From Bilabrum cf. latius (lineage: Eukaryota > Bigyra: Bicosoecida > Bigyra > Bicosoecida), in NCBI GenBank assembly GCA_965178125.1, contig OZ237762.1:124001-188000 (forward strand): a stretch of DNA of 64,000 nt, read 5' to 3'. Shown piece after piece: positions 19,690-30,800 of this stretch. A model generated the notes under the pieces. The model saw nothing but the letters and a program-made list of their open reading frames with translations, was not told the DNA's origin and searched no databases. The position numbers were made by a program, and so were the translations under genes. The number at the start of each line of letters is the position of its first letter. Position 1 is the stretch's first letter.

Positions 19690-19747
19690 CGCCCAGAATT
19701 GCGACAATATATCTTAATATCCTAATATATTACCGCAATTTCGGGCG
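19690..19747 (-). terminator. 58-bp hairpin repeat, copy 15
   Basis: CTTAATATCCTAATAT loop variant, flank CAATACACCTACG on the left. Confidence 0.65.
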
Positions 19748-19983
19748 CTAGTATTATACTATACCATATTTAATTATCCTATATTTTCCATTTAATCTAG
19801 TGATTAATCATTTCAAAGTAATACACTTGACATAAACCAGTTCATTGAGTCATTTTAAAGTCATCGTCAAAACATTTATCATTTTTAAGTTATCCCGCTT
19901 TGTATTCCTTTATATCATATACTCAAACAAAGGACTTTAACATATTTAAAGAATTATGAAAAATAAAAATCAATACACCTACG

Positions 19984-20041
19984 CGCCCAGAATTGCGGAA
20001 ATATATCTTGAATAGCTATAATATTACCGCAATTTCGGGCG
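19984..20041 (-). terminator. 58-bp hairpin repeat, copy 16
   Basis: CTTGAATAGCTATAAT loop variant, the exact inverse of copies 3 and 12. Confidence 0.65.
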
Positions 20042-20379
20042 ATAGATTAAAGGATGTATTTTTAAGGGGATACCCTTATATTTGAAGTTTTGAAGAGATG
20101 ACATATAAAAGACTTTATAAAGTGATTAATATCTCCTTCTAGTTATATTTAAATATTCAATTATTTAAGTATAGATTGACAAGTAATAAAAAAAGAGATA
20201 AATTAAGTTGATATATTAGTTTAGTTTTATTTATTAATTTAAATTTTTCATTGGAAGTATTAAAAAGACTTTAATACTTCTGTCAATCTCTTTAAGTATT
20301 TATTTAGTTATTTTCTAAAGTGGTAAATGTCAATTGATACTTAAAACCAAATCATAATATAAAACTCAATACACCTACG

Positions 20380-20437
20380 CGCCCAGAATTGCGAACATAT
20401 ATTCTTAAATGACTATATATTTCCGCAATTTCGGGCG
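20380..20437 (-). terminator. 58-bp hairpin repeat, copy 17
   Basis: Most distal copy, about 200 bases before the terminal palindrome. Confidence 0.65.
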
Positions 20438-20638
20438 GGCATATCCTAAGACTTAGGCTAGGGATTCACTCAACAGATTAAGTAAAGTAAAGGTCTAACA
20501 GATAGACATTAACGGCGCGAAGGTATTAAATTAGGTAGATATATGAATAAATAGCTATTAAATTATTATGTTCAAGTGAAGGACATTATGAAGGACTACG
20601 GCTTAAGATGTTGTGAAGTGGTTAATATTGACCTCTTA

Positions 20639-20739
20639 TGTTATCCGCCAAAATGTGTGTAGTTTTTATATAAGTAAACTCTATTTCTACTATATAGTAG
20701 AAATAGAGTTATCATAACTCCACATTTTGGCGGATAACA
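20639..20739. repeat. Nested terminal palindrome at the element's right end
   Basis: Outer arms of 19 bases (TGTTATCCGCCAAAATGTG at 20639-20657 and its exact complement at 20721-20739) enclose a perfect 34-base palindrome at 20677-20710 (AACTCTATTTCTACTAT and complement). Immediately after it the composition jumps to the GC-rich host minisatellite. I take this as the terminus of the integrated viral DNA; the left terminus is outside the window. Confidence 0.75.
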
Positions 20740-20742
20740 ATC

Positions 20743-21465
20743 CTCGTCCACCCGGTGGAGTCGAATGCCGTGCTGCTGCCCCAGCCCATCAGTGGCCCGC
20801 TGGCCAGCTGCAAAGCCCCGCATCCTCGTGCACCCGGTGGGGTCGAATGCCGTGCAGCAGCCCCAGCCCATCAGTGGCCCGCTGGCCAGCTGCAAAGCCC
20901 CGCATCCTCGTGCACCCGGTGGAGTCGAATGCCGTGCAGCAGCCCCAGCCCATCAGTGGCCCGCTGGCCAGCTGCAAAGCCCCGCATCCGCGTCCACCCG
21001 GTGGAGTCGAATGCCGTGCAGCTGCCTCGTGCACCCGGTGGAGTCGAATGCCGTGCAGCAGCCCCAGCCCATCAGTGGCCCGCTGGCCAGCTGCAAAGCC
21101 CCGCATCCTCGTGCACCCGGTGGAGTCGAATGCCGTGCAGCTGCCCCAGCCCGTCAGTGGCCCGCTGGCCAGCTGCAAAGCCCCGCATCCTCGTCCACCC
21201 GGTGGAGTCGAATGCCGTGCAGCTGCCCCAGCCCGTCAGTGGCCCGCTGGCCAGCTGCAAAGCCCCGCATCCTCGTGCACCCGGTGGAGTCGAATGCCGT
21301 GCAGCTGCCCCAGCCCGTCAGTGGCCCGCTGGCCAGCTGCAAAGCCCCGCATCCTCGTCCACCCGGTGGAGTCGAATGCCGTGCAGCTGCCCCAGCCCGT
21401 CAGTGGCCCGCTGGCCAGCTGCAAAGCCCCGCATCCTCGTGCACCCGGTGGAGCCGAATCCGGGT
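20743..21465. repeat. 82-bp GC-rich host minisatellite
   Basis: About nine units beginning CACCCGGTGGAGTCGAATGC, with starts at 20749, 20831, 20913, 20995, 21032 (a short unit), 21114, 21196, 21278, 21360 and 21442. Units differ at a few positions (CAG/CTG, CATC/CGTC). It is open in several frames only because the unit lacks stops; I do not call a gene. Confidence 0.95.
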
Positions 21466-21469
21466 GTTT

Positions 21470-22261
21470 TCCCCAGTCCGGGCTCACTGCCTGCTCTGCG
21501 TGGACCATACATCGTAAAACTTGTCTTAAATTGTCGATACGTGCTTCTAGGTCGGTGTCACGCAAGCTGATGTCTTACCAATACTTACATGTACCAACAT
21601 ATTAGAAATTGCTTCAGGCAGTGCTTATACAGACAGCTACTGCAAAATTGATCCCCGAGTTACGATAATATGGTCACAGATTATGCATGCTTGAACCATT
21701 TACCTGTTGCCGATGTTAGGGTATCTTACGAGTGGAGTGCGAGTGCTTGTTGGATGTGAGCGCGCACACACTGCTTGAATTCCGGTGCCACTTCGCAGCT
21801 ATAAGTGCGCGACTCGCTCAACGAAGGGCATTACTTATGCGCAAAAGAAGTCGCGGAGCATACACGCGCGATACTATCATACTAAAAGACAGAAGTGAGT
21901 TTGATTCAGTCAAGATGACTGGTGGTACCTTGATCGGATCAGCCTGCAGCCACACAGATTTTCCGGGCGCGAGAATCGTAAAGGCTTTTTCCCTAGTACA
22001 TGTACTGAATTAAGGACTCCAGATTTCTTCCTCATTTTGCAATTAGGAACTTTTGTACTAGCAAATTTTTGAGATATGCTCTCAATGTGTCTGTGGCCCG
22101 AAAGATTTGCTGGAGGTGGCCGTCGGCGTCATGATTTTCGCTTCGTGCTCGATGCCTGAAACCTCGATTTAGAAACAGCCAGCGGCAAACGATTCTACTT
22201 AGATAGACAAAGATAGTCCGAGGGCTCCGGATGGGGCCCCGCGGGGCAGAAAGGTTCGAAT
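21470..22261. other. Host intergenic region
   Basis: Mixed-composition sequence without a frame that resembles a protein, no repeats and no RNA gene that I can see. Confidence 0.5.
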
Positions 22262-23296
22262 TCAAAACCCCCGAAGGGCGAACTATAGTACTAGTTCGTT
22301 TCTTAACGCATCGTGCAATGCTGAGGGGGTGTTCTCATGTGTCGCCAACCCGCACTGCACTAGCGCGCGCACACACTGAACGCGGCCATGCTAGCATGCA
22401 AGCCGCAGCATCGACAATTTACCGGAATCTAGACAGTCTACGTCTGCACCAGCCCCCACCAACGTACGGGCACAGGTTACGTGCCCTTCCCATAGAGCAA
22501 GATCCACGGATGACCATCCATTTGCTGACTTAACGTTTACAGCTGCCCCAAGCCGCAGCAGCAAACGGACGCACTCTATATCACCGCGCTTGCATGCACA
22601 ATGCAGTGGTACTACGCCATTAAATATCGCAGCCTTAGGCTCCAATTCTGCCCCCGCCGCAATCAGCATGCGTGCACACGCGACGCACCCTTTTTGACAA
22701 GCAGCATGAAGCGGCGACCCCCATTGGTGCGTTCTAGAGTCTACGCTTGCTCCAGCCTGCAGCAGGATGCGGGCGCATTCTAGATGGCCGCCATGGCATG
22801 CAGTGCTCAAGGGCCCTGCGCCGGCATTTGACTACGGTTCCGGGTCGGCCCCCGCCCCAACAAGAATGCGCACACACTCCTTGCGTCCGTTTAAACACGC
22901 ATAATACAATGCTGACGATCCATCAGAACTCATGTTGTTCATACGAGCCCCGGCCTGCACCAGCACTTTCACGCAATCGCGGTGGCCTCGCCTACTCGCA
23001 ACATGGATAGGCCCAGCTCCCGAATTATCTGCAGCACATTTGCACCGGCGTTGGCAAGCCCAAGCAAGCTTATTGCGTTTCCAATTTTTGCGCAACAATG
23101 TGCTGGTGTTTCGTGTCGTCTGTTTGTGGGTGACATCGTGGCCACACACGGAGACCATGGATACGTCACCGCGTTTTGCTGCAACAACGAGCGTCGTGCT
23201 TGGAAACAGCCAGTTGAATGGTAAAAATGGCACATCGAACCAAATAGTTGCACGTGCGAGCACTCTCACACGCAATATGAAGCAAGCTATCGCCAC
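22262..23296 (-). CDS. Ankyrin-repeat protein, N-terminal part frameshifted
   Basis: From about 23040 down to the TGA at 22262 a single frame gives at least seven ankyrin repeats, such as GPIHVASRRGHRDCVKVLVQ, SPLHAACQKGCVACARML and VPLHCACKRGDIECVRLL. Two in-frame TAGs are read as Gln, at 22832 (PEPQSNAGAGPL) and 22391. The second gives LACQHGRVQCVRAL, matching the CAG-coded ACQKG of a sister repeat. Further upstream the repeats continue but switch frame twice: TTLVVAAKRGD in one frame, HETPAHCCAKIG in another, then back. So the 5' part is damaged, contains undetected introns, or has sequencing errors. A protein-interaction role would be expected. Confidence 0.55.
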
Positions 23297-24537
23297 CTTG
23301 ATAAACGTGACGTAGCAGGTTCGGTTCCTACTAGTAGTACCGAAGAAGTTCTGAGACCTTGCGTGTATCCCCTCTTCTTACCTACGACTGTGTTGTGGTT
23401 TTGCATTGCGCACTCTGGTACGTACCGGCTGGTGCGCCTCAACCGCGTGGTCGATCGGAGCCATGCTATGGGCGACCAGCTCGACAAGGACGACAAGGCA
23501 GAAGTGGGCCAGCCACACCACGAGGACGAGGACAGCAGAGGAGGAGGACGAGGCAGAGGTGGGCCAGCCACACCACGAGGACGAGGACAGCAGAGGAGGA
23601 GGACGAGGCAGAGGTGGGCCAGCCACGCCACAATTACGCGGACCGGCGAGTGCCGCCGTTGGCTCCCGTCCGCGGCGGACGCATCGGACGCCATCCGCTG
23701 GGAACAGGCGTCCGCCACGCTCATGGCCGTCTGCCGCGGATTGAAGGACGAGGATCCGGAGCGGGTCGTGAATGCTGTCAATCAACTGCCATCCGAGCCG
23801 GGTGTCCACATGCTGGCGGTTGGTTCCGATGCAACCCCTGCGGATTGTGGTGAACCCCAGAAGTTGACGAGTTCAAATTTAGATTATGTTGATGCACTGG
23901 GCGCCGAGCCGACCAGGTTCCGCTGCTCTGCGATTTTAATACGGAATTAGAAACGTGCTATTAATCCCAGCCGTCGATATTGTCCGTGGAGTAGTTCAAT
24001 TCAGCTGATATCGCTTTCGAGAGGTCTCACCCCAAGCCCCTTGAAACATCCAGCCTCGTACGTGAGATGATTCATCCTTCTAATCTACGCACCGCACGTT
24101 CTGATGCCGCTTGGCAATCGTTTCGTTGATCCATGGATGCCACCTGGCGGACTACAGTGCAGAGCCAGGACACATCTAGCGCGCCTGCCCCACTTCCCGC
24201 AAGATTTGTCGGTATAGTGTCACCAAACGAATACGATCCAGCAATTGTCCCATGGCAGTTGCACGCTGCCAGCTCCAAGCATCGAGTACCGCCAGGCTTG
24301 TCCCTTCACTGCTCCGACTCGATGCTGCTCCATTCACTTGATTCATGCCGTTCGATGGATCGCAGCTGGTAGAACCGCATACCAACAGAAGTGCCTATGA
24401 CTTTTGGCGCAAAGGCATTCCTGTGAGGGTTTTGGTTGGACTGTGAATGTCGGATACTTCCAGATCATTGCCCCTCTCTCTATTTCCAAATCGCGTGCAG
24501 CGGCATACACCATGACAGCATTTCTGGTCATAGCCAT
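23297..24537. other. Host intergenic region with 55-bp repeats
   Basis: Long frames exist here on both strands but overlap one another and have no recognisable domain. A direct repeat with 55-bp period (copies starting 23504, 23559 and a partial at 23614) encodes Glu/Asp/Arg-rich sequence in different frames. The period is not a multiple of three, so a conserved protein is unlikely. Confidence 0.5.
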
Positions 24538-27105
24538 ATGTCCACTATATATGCTTATCGCAGCATCCTTGCGGCGGCCATGGCGGCTGCCCCAACTGCA
24601 TTCGCAGCGAGCTGGTACAACGCGCCTCAAGCCCGAAGGCATGAGATCATTCTCGTAACGGCTGTGGCAGCAGAGCGCTCTTTGAGGCGAATGCTGACTA
24701 CGAAAGAAGCTAACTTGACCGTCAAGTCCCACCAGAAGATCTCCGATACGCAAGGCGGCTTCACCGGCGAGCTGGACGATAGGGTCTGGTTCGGATTTTC
24801 CGTGGCATCCCTAGGCGATCTGGACGGAGATGGCACAACCGACCTCGCAGTGGGGGCAATCCGAGATGCTGATGGAGGGACTATGCGCGGGGCTACTTGG
24901 ATCCTCTTCTTGAACACCAACGGCACGGTCAAGTCCCACCAGAAGATCTCCGATACGCAAGGCGGCTTCACCGGCGAGCTGGACGATGTTGACTAGTTCG
25001 GATATTCCGTGGCATCCCTGGGCGATCTGGACGGAGATGGTACAACCGACCTCGCAGTGGGGGCGCCCTTAGATGCTGGTGGAGGGACTATGCGCGGGGC
25101 TACTTGGATCCTCTTCTTGAACACCAACGGCACGGTCAAGTCCCACCAGAAGATCCCCGATACGCAAGGCGGCTTCACCGGCGAGCTGGACAATGGGAAC
25201 TTGTTCGGATCTTCCGTGGCATCCCTGGGCGATCTGGACGGAGATAACACCACCGACCTCGCAGTGGGGGCAATCCGAGATGCTGATGGAGGGACTATGC
25301 GCGGGGCTACTTGGATCCTCTTCTTGAACACCAACGGCACGGTCAAGTCCCACCAGAAGATCTCCGATACGCAAGGCGGCTTCACCGGCGAGCTGGACAA
25401 TGAGGACTAGTTCGGATGGTCCGTGGCATCCCTGGGCGATCTGGACGGAGATGGTACAACCGACCTCGCAGTGGGGGCGCCCTTAGATGCTGATGGAGGG
25501 CCTATGCGCGGGGCTACTTGGATCCTCTTCTTGAACACCAACGGCACCGTCAAGTCCCACCAGAAGATCTCCGATACGCAAGGCGGCTTCACCGGCGAGC
25601 TGGACAATGAGGACTAGTTCGGATGGTCCGTGGCATCCCTGGGCGATCTGGACGGAGATGGTACAACCGACCTCGCAGTGGGGGCAATCCGAGATGGTGA
25701 TGGAGGGCCACAGCGCGGGGCTACTTGGATCCTCTTCTTGAACACCAACGGCACGGTCAAGTCCCACCAGAAGATCTCCGATACGCAAGGCGGCTTCACC
25801 GGCGAGCTGGACGATGTTGACTAGTTCGGATCTTCCGTGGCATCCCTGGGCGATCTGGACGGAGATGGCACCATCGACCTCGCAGTGGGGGCGCCCTTAG
25901 ATGCTGATGGAGGGCCACAGCGCGGGGCTACTTGGATCCTCTTAAATGAAGTGATATTGCCATCGCCATCGCCGTCGACCACCCCGAGCAACAGCCCGAC
26001 CCCGAGTAGCAGTCCAAGCATCTCGCCCACGCCGAGCATCACCAGCAGTCCTAGCATCTCGCCCACGCCGAGCATCACCAGCAGTCCTAGCACCTCGCCC
26101 ACGCCGAGCATCACCAGCAGTCCTAGCACCTCGCCCACGCCGAGCATCACCAGCAGTCCTAGCACCTCGCCCACGCCGAGCATCACCAGCAGTCCTAGCA
26201 CCTCGCCCACGCCGAGCATCACCAGCAGTCCTAGCACCTCGCCCACGCCGAGCACTTCCAGCGCCGATAGTGTCGCGAGATCGACATGCAGTGATGGCGA
26301 GACCAACGGCCAGGAGACCGACATTGACTGCGGGGATGCGTCTGCTGAGGACTGCTAGTTATGCTCCCAGGGCAGAACCTGCATCGTCACAGCCAACTGC
26401 GCAAGTGGGCTCGTGTGCTCGGCCAGCAGCACCACATGCACGGCTCCCGTGAGGCGCAGGGGCAGGCGCATCACAGTGTCCAGAACCAAGGTGTCGAGCG
26501 TGGCCACGCCCGTCTTTCAGTCGAACCTGCTGACTCCCTTCATCACGGCCATCGGGGACGTGGGCAGAAGTGATGATGTGGTCATCGACCGGCTGACCCC
26601 GTCCTCGACCAGCAGGGGCCGCTCCCTTCAGGCCTCGGGCTCCGAGGAAAATGGTGTTCCTGCCACCGAGCTGGACTTCACCGTGACTATTCCGCTGGAG
26701 CGCACCGACGTGGAGAAGACGAGGCAGGACATCCTGGACTTCCTGCGGGGCAACATGACCACATCCGAAGATGAGACGCTGGTGGAGGTGCTCAGGATGG
26801 CCGCGCCCGCCGAAATAGCCCAGCTACTGGTGGTTGACACTAGCAGTATTGCCGCGGAGGTCACTGTACAAGAAGAGGACCTGCAAGTGGAGGAGGCTGT
26901 GGCTCCTTCTACGGACGAGGATGACGACGAGGAAGGGGCCAGCACGGTCATCATCATCGTGGTGGTGGTGGTCGTAGTCATTGCCGTCATGGTGGGAGCA
27001 GCCACTTACTTCTTCAAATGCAGGAACACTAAGGCAGGGACTACCAAGAAGGACGAGAAGGCGGTCGATGCGATGGAAGAGCATCAGGCGGCCGAGGCCG
27101 TGTGA
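24538..27105 (+). CDS. Integrin-like FG-GAP repeat receptor, single-pass membrane protein
   Basis: An 855-residue frame ending in TGA; six TAGs read as Gln. The chosen ATG begins a signal peptide (ILAAAMAAAPTAFA). Then come six FG-GAP units (SVASLGDLDGDGTTDLAVGA) repeated with 207-bp period, followed by a Ser/Pro/Thr stalk of SPTPSITSSPS units. A cysteine domain (CSDGETNGQETDIDCG, ending GLVCSAS) follows, then a 240-residue extracellular part, a transmembrane helix of Val/Ile and a short charged tail. The layout is that of a cell-surface adhesion receptor with a beta-propeller head. Four TAGs precede the FG of repeats, where sister units have W or L, so position alone does not fix the residue there. 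Confidence 0.8.
25975..26270 (+). repeat. Tandem Ser/Pro/Thr stalk repeat
   Basis: Near-identical units reading AGCATCACCAGCAGTCCTAG plus CACCTCGCCCACGCCG, about 36 bp each and in frame, coding SPTPSITSSPST. Lies inside the FG-GAP receptor gene. Confidence 0.8.
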
Positions 27106-27822
27106 AGGAGTGGATGAATGTGCGCTGGTGCGGAGGCTGTCGCGGAAGAAATTGCAAGATTTGTGCAACGCCTGCGCTAATTGGGGCAGCATACAGCGCA
27201 TTGCACTCCAAGTACGGCCACTGTACTTCCTGGGTCAGGTCGAATGAGGCTGGCAATTCAACGAAACATTCACATCATACTAAGAAAACTGGCGAGCGCT
27301 GCCCCTCAGCGCCCGAATAGCACGCGGCTTGATTGACGCTCGAGTCTAATTGCGACCTCTCAACTTCCACATCCGCATGTGGTCGGGTGATCCGATCCCT
27401 CTGATCCGAGGCACTCGTCACACACATGCCCAAATCCCCCACTTCCCGGCCTGTGCCTCCCCCTTCCAATCCGCCGCATGAACCCGATGACCCCACCAAT
27501 CATCTTCTCCTCCACTACTTCCTCCCCCTTTCCGGTGAACCGTCGTCCCTCTCCCTCCGCTCTGCCCTCCCCAACCCCTTCCATTCGCCCATCCCACCCC
27601 CCCCAACCCCCCCATTCGCCACCCCACCCCACCCCTGCACCTCCCCTCCCCAGCCGCTCTCTCTGTCTCGCTCCTCCGCATTGCTACGTCGCATTGAGCC
27701 TGCTCCTCGAGCGGGTCCTGCGCCCACCGAGCGACCTCAATCGCAGAGACCTTGCTGGCCTCACCAACGATCATAGAGCAGCAACAGTAGGCCTAAAACG
27801 ATTTTTGTAGAGGAAGGTGTCA
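27106..27822. other. Host intergenic region, C-rich tract
   Basis: The receptor (plus) and DOMON-b561 (minus) genes converge here. The 27470-27660 stretch is pyrimidine-rich (CCCC/CTCC runs). No frame looks like a protein. Confidence 0.5.
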
Positions 27823-30800
27823 TCAAGCGGGGATTGCCTGCATGCTTGAAGGTGGCGCGATGGAAGGCCCGCTGGACCCACGAGCCGCGCCCGAGCCCCT
27901 CCCCGGGCCAAGACTGCTAGTCGTGCTCCCTGAGCCTGAAGCGGACGAAACAGCCGACGCGCGGGCCCCGGGACCGTGCCGAGCAGCAAACCTCACCGCC
28001 GCGGATTGACCGTTGGCAGCACCCGCCCCGCCCAACCCCACCTCCGCCAGCGGATTCGTCACACGCTCCCCCCGCTCCATCTGCCGCCCCACCCCCAGCA
28101 CCCGCCCACCGCGCCGGCCTCCCTTCATCCCCCCTCGTACGCACCGCAGGATCTCCCCCGCCCCGCCGTTCAGCCACCACAGCGCGCCCCACACGAGCAC
28201 CCAGGCCACAGAGGCGAGCGAGGTCAGCGCCAGCCAACCCCCGCTGGGATGCCCAGCCAGCGCGCTCGCCCGTGCCGCCCCCAGCGACATGCTGACCAGC
28301 CCCAGCACCACCACGGCCCACCCCGTGCATTGGTGCAGCGTCGTCCACACGGGCCTCCAAGGGGCCTCCTTGCCCGGCCGGAGCGCCCCCACCGCACCCT
28401 GCAGCACGCACAGCAGCACCACCACGAGCCCCAGCACACCATGCCCGCCGCTCACATGCGGTCCGCCGCCCCTCGACACCGCAGTTAGCACCAAAATGAA
28501 ACCTAGTACGGACAGAAGCACCGCAGTGCCCTGCAGCCCCTGGTGCGACAGGAACCACGCCGCCGGGGCCTGCTGCTTAGATCTAGACCTAGATCCCATC
28601 TCCACCGGCAGCTTCGAAGACGGTGGCCCTGCCTGCTCCACACCGCCGCTGCTGGCACCACCACCCATACTCGCGCCCTCGGTGCCCTGGCCCAGGGAAC
28701 AGCCCCCTTTGAAGAACCTGGCAATCACAGCCCCCAGAGGGGCCAGCAGCCCCCAGGCAATCCCCATCATCACGCCGTGCGCCACCAGCAGCGGGTCGAG
28801 CCCCACCGCCGTGATGCCGCCAGTGCTCAGGTCCACGCTCACCACGGCCCTACCCTCCAGGCTGTGCGCCCCGCTCGACTCGATGCTGGCTGCTGACCCG
28901 TGCCTGGCCACCAGCATGAACAGCTCCCCTTCAGACCCGCCCGCGGGCAGCACGTGGTCGCCCGAGTCGCCCGTGTCCAGGGCCCGCGTGAACTCCATCA
29001 CCCAGCTGCCGTTCCGCTCGTACAGCCTCGTGTTGGTGAGGCTAACTTCTGCATCCCGAGTGATGCCAGACCCGAAGCCCGACCGCCCACTCAGGTCGTA
29101 CTCGCGCACGGCCTCCGATGGAACCGCCACACCAGGCGCCGCTGCCACGACGTGAGCTCCCGCCATGCGAGGCGCGACAGGGTTGAAGCCCAGGGCGAAC
29201 CACCCGGGGGACGGCGCCGAGGACTCCATGTTCCCTAGGTGCACTGCACGCATGTGCAAGTACTTGGCGGTCCCAGGACGAGGGTCTCCTGCCAGCACCC
29301 GGCCGCCCTCCCCGGGCCCCGCCCCGTCCGTAGACAATGACCAGTGCAGCCGCAGCCCGGGGAGCAGCTCCTGCGCCGAGTCAAACTCGCCGTCCTGCAC
29401 GCGGTCGAACGCGCCCCCATTCGACATAGGGGTCAGCACCCTCACTAGCTCCAGCGAGGCGGGCGCCACGTGCCTACCCAGCGATACGGTGCCGGTGCTG
29501 TTCCTCAGGGTGCTGCCCTCTTCTGCGACCTAGTGGAACAGGAGTTCCGTCGTCTGAGTCAGGTCTTCCACGGTCCCGTTGTTCCCTGCCCTCAGGTGGA
29601 AGGTTACAACCACTCCCGGGGCCCGCGCCTGCGCCGCCTCGACAGCACGCCCGGACACGGACACGGACAGCACACGCACCAGGCCAGCCCGTAGCCCGAG
29701 CACATGCTCCAGCTCGCCCGCGAACAGGTCCTGCAAGGCCCCTGGCCCCCCATCCCGCAGCAGCTGCAGAGGCACAGGGCCCGCCAGCAGCAGGCGCACC
29801 TCTATCCCAGGCACCTCTAGAGGTCCCACGGCCCCGCCTCCCTCACCGCCTTCCGCGCTCAACGAGCAGCGGAGCAGCTGGTCCGCGCCGGCTGCAGGTC
29901 TGCTGCTGTCCGAGAACCCGGTCGCGCATTCGTCACACCTATTCCCCTGGTACCCGATCTGGCAGACGCAGGCCACGGGCCCGCCCGCCCCCTCGGTCGC
30001 GTTGTTCCCTCCCTGCTGCTCCAGGTCGCACCTCCCCCTGCCGCTGCACAACGAGGCGCTGTCGCACTCCACCGGTGGATTCAGCACCAATCTGACGTAT
30101 CCCCGCGCCGAATGCCGCCCCAGCGCCGGCGCGGCTCCGCCTACAGCCTGTGCCGCCCCGAGGGCCCAGATGACCCCCGTCTCCTGCCCTGGCTCGGCCC
30201 CCCAGTCCAGGTCGATCCCTCCTGTGCTCGAGTCCCGGAGCGCCCTCCGTATGGTGAACACCGCGAGGGTGCCATCCTCGTCCGCCTGCGAGCCGTCCAA
30301 GGGTAGACTCACCCCGGATGCAGCGGCCTCGAACAGACTGCCAGCATCCACCCCTGATGCAGCCGCCACCTGCCCCCCGCCCTGCGTCTCTTCCAAGAGG
30401 TCGTAGGCCCCCACGGAGCGGTCCCCTTCCCTGCCGGGCATGAACCCAACCGCGGCCCGCCCCACCCCATCTCCGGTCATGCGCCCCTGATCCGATCTCG
30501 CCAGCCCCACCCAGTCCACGGGCCCATCCCGCTCGTCCAGCAGCCCGACCTGCAGCCTCACATGGGTCGGCGCGGCCCCGCCCTGACCGCCCTCGAGCCT
30601 CCACCGCAGCCTGAGCCTCGGCACGCTCTCTCCGTCGGCTCTTCCCTCCGCCACGTTGGCGACTGGAAAGGCCGGCAGCGAGCTAGGCGCGGGCGTGGAG
30701 GTGGCCGAGGGCGAGGGCGAGGGTGTGGGCGAGCTGGAGGGGGAAGAGCCTGTCGATGGCGAGGACGAGGGGGAGCTGGAGGGGGAGGGGCTGACCGAAG

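Larger units (their letters stand above)
19226..20638. other. Gene-free, hairpin-rich right arm of the element
   Basis: About 1.4 kb with no credible coding frame even with TAG as Gln. It contains five of the seventeen hairpin repeats, all in one orientation, and a 28-bp tandem repeat. It may be part of a long terminal repeat, an origin, or a decayed gene block; only the other end of the element could tell. Confidence 0.6.
15432..20739. mobile_element. Right part of an endogenous virophage-like element
   Basis: This segment carries integrase, nuclease, hairpin arm and terminal palindrome. The whole of 1-20739 belongs to the same element, given uniform AT content, shared promoters, shared hairpins and viral genes; this entry marks the part that proves integration. 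Confidence 0.8.

Noticed and set aside
2096-20437. CRISPR array made of the 58-bp repeats
   Set aside because: Copies are dispersed between genes in both orientations with irregular spacing of 100 to over 2000 bases, and there are no spacers or cas genes.
1-20738. The viral genes could be pseudogenes broken by TAG stops
   Set aside because: Interruptions are almost only TAG, never random TAA/TGA or frameshifts, and conserved motifs continue across them. Decay would not be limited to one codon.
20727-21605. Long frames across the minisatellite on both strands
   Set aside because: They exist in several frames at once because the 82-bp unit lacks stops. The protein would be a pure repeat with no domain.
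23359-23950. Glu/Arg-rich proteins in the 55-bp repeat region
   Set aside because: Repeat period is not a multiple of three, frames overlap on both strands, and no domain is seen.
27478-27810. Pro/Ser-rich frame in the C-rich tract
   Set aside because: Compositional frame in a pyrimidine-rich intergenic stretch; the other strand is also open.
28013-29155. Plus-strand Pro-rich frame opposite the DOMON-b561 gene
   Set aside because: Shadow of the minus-strand gene, which has clear transmembrane helices and heme histidines.
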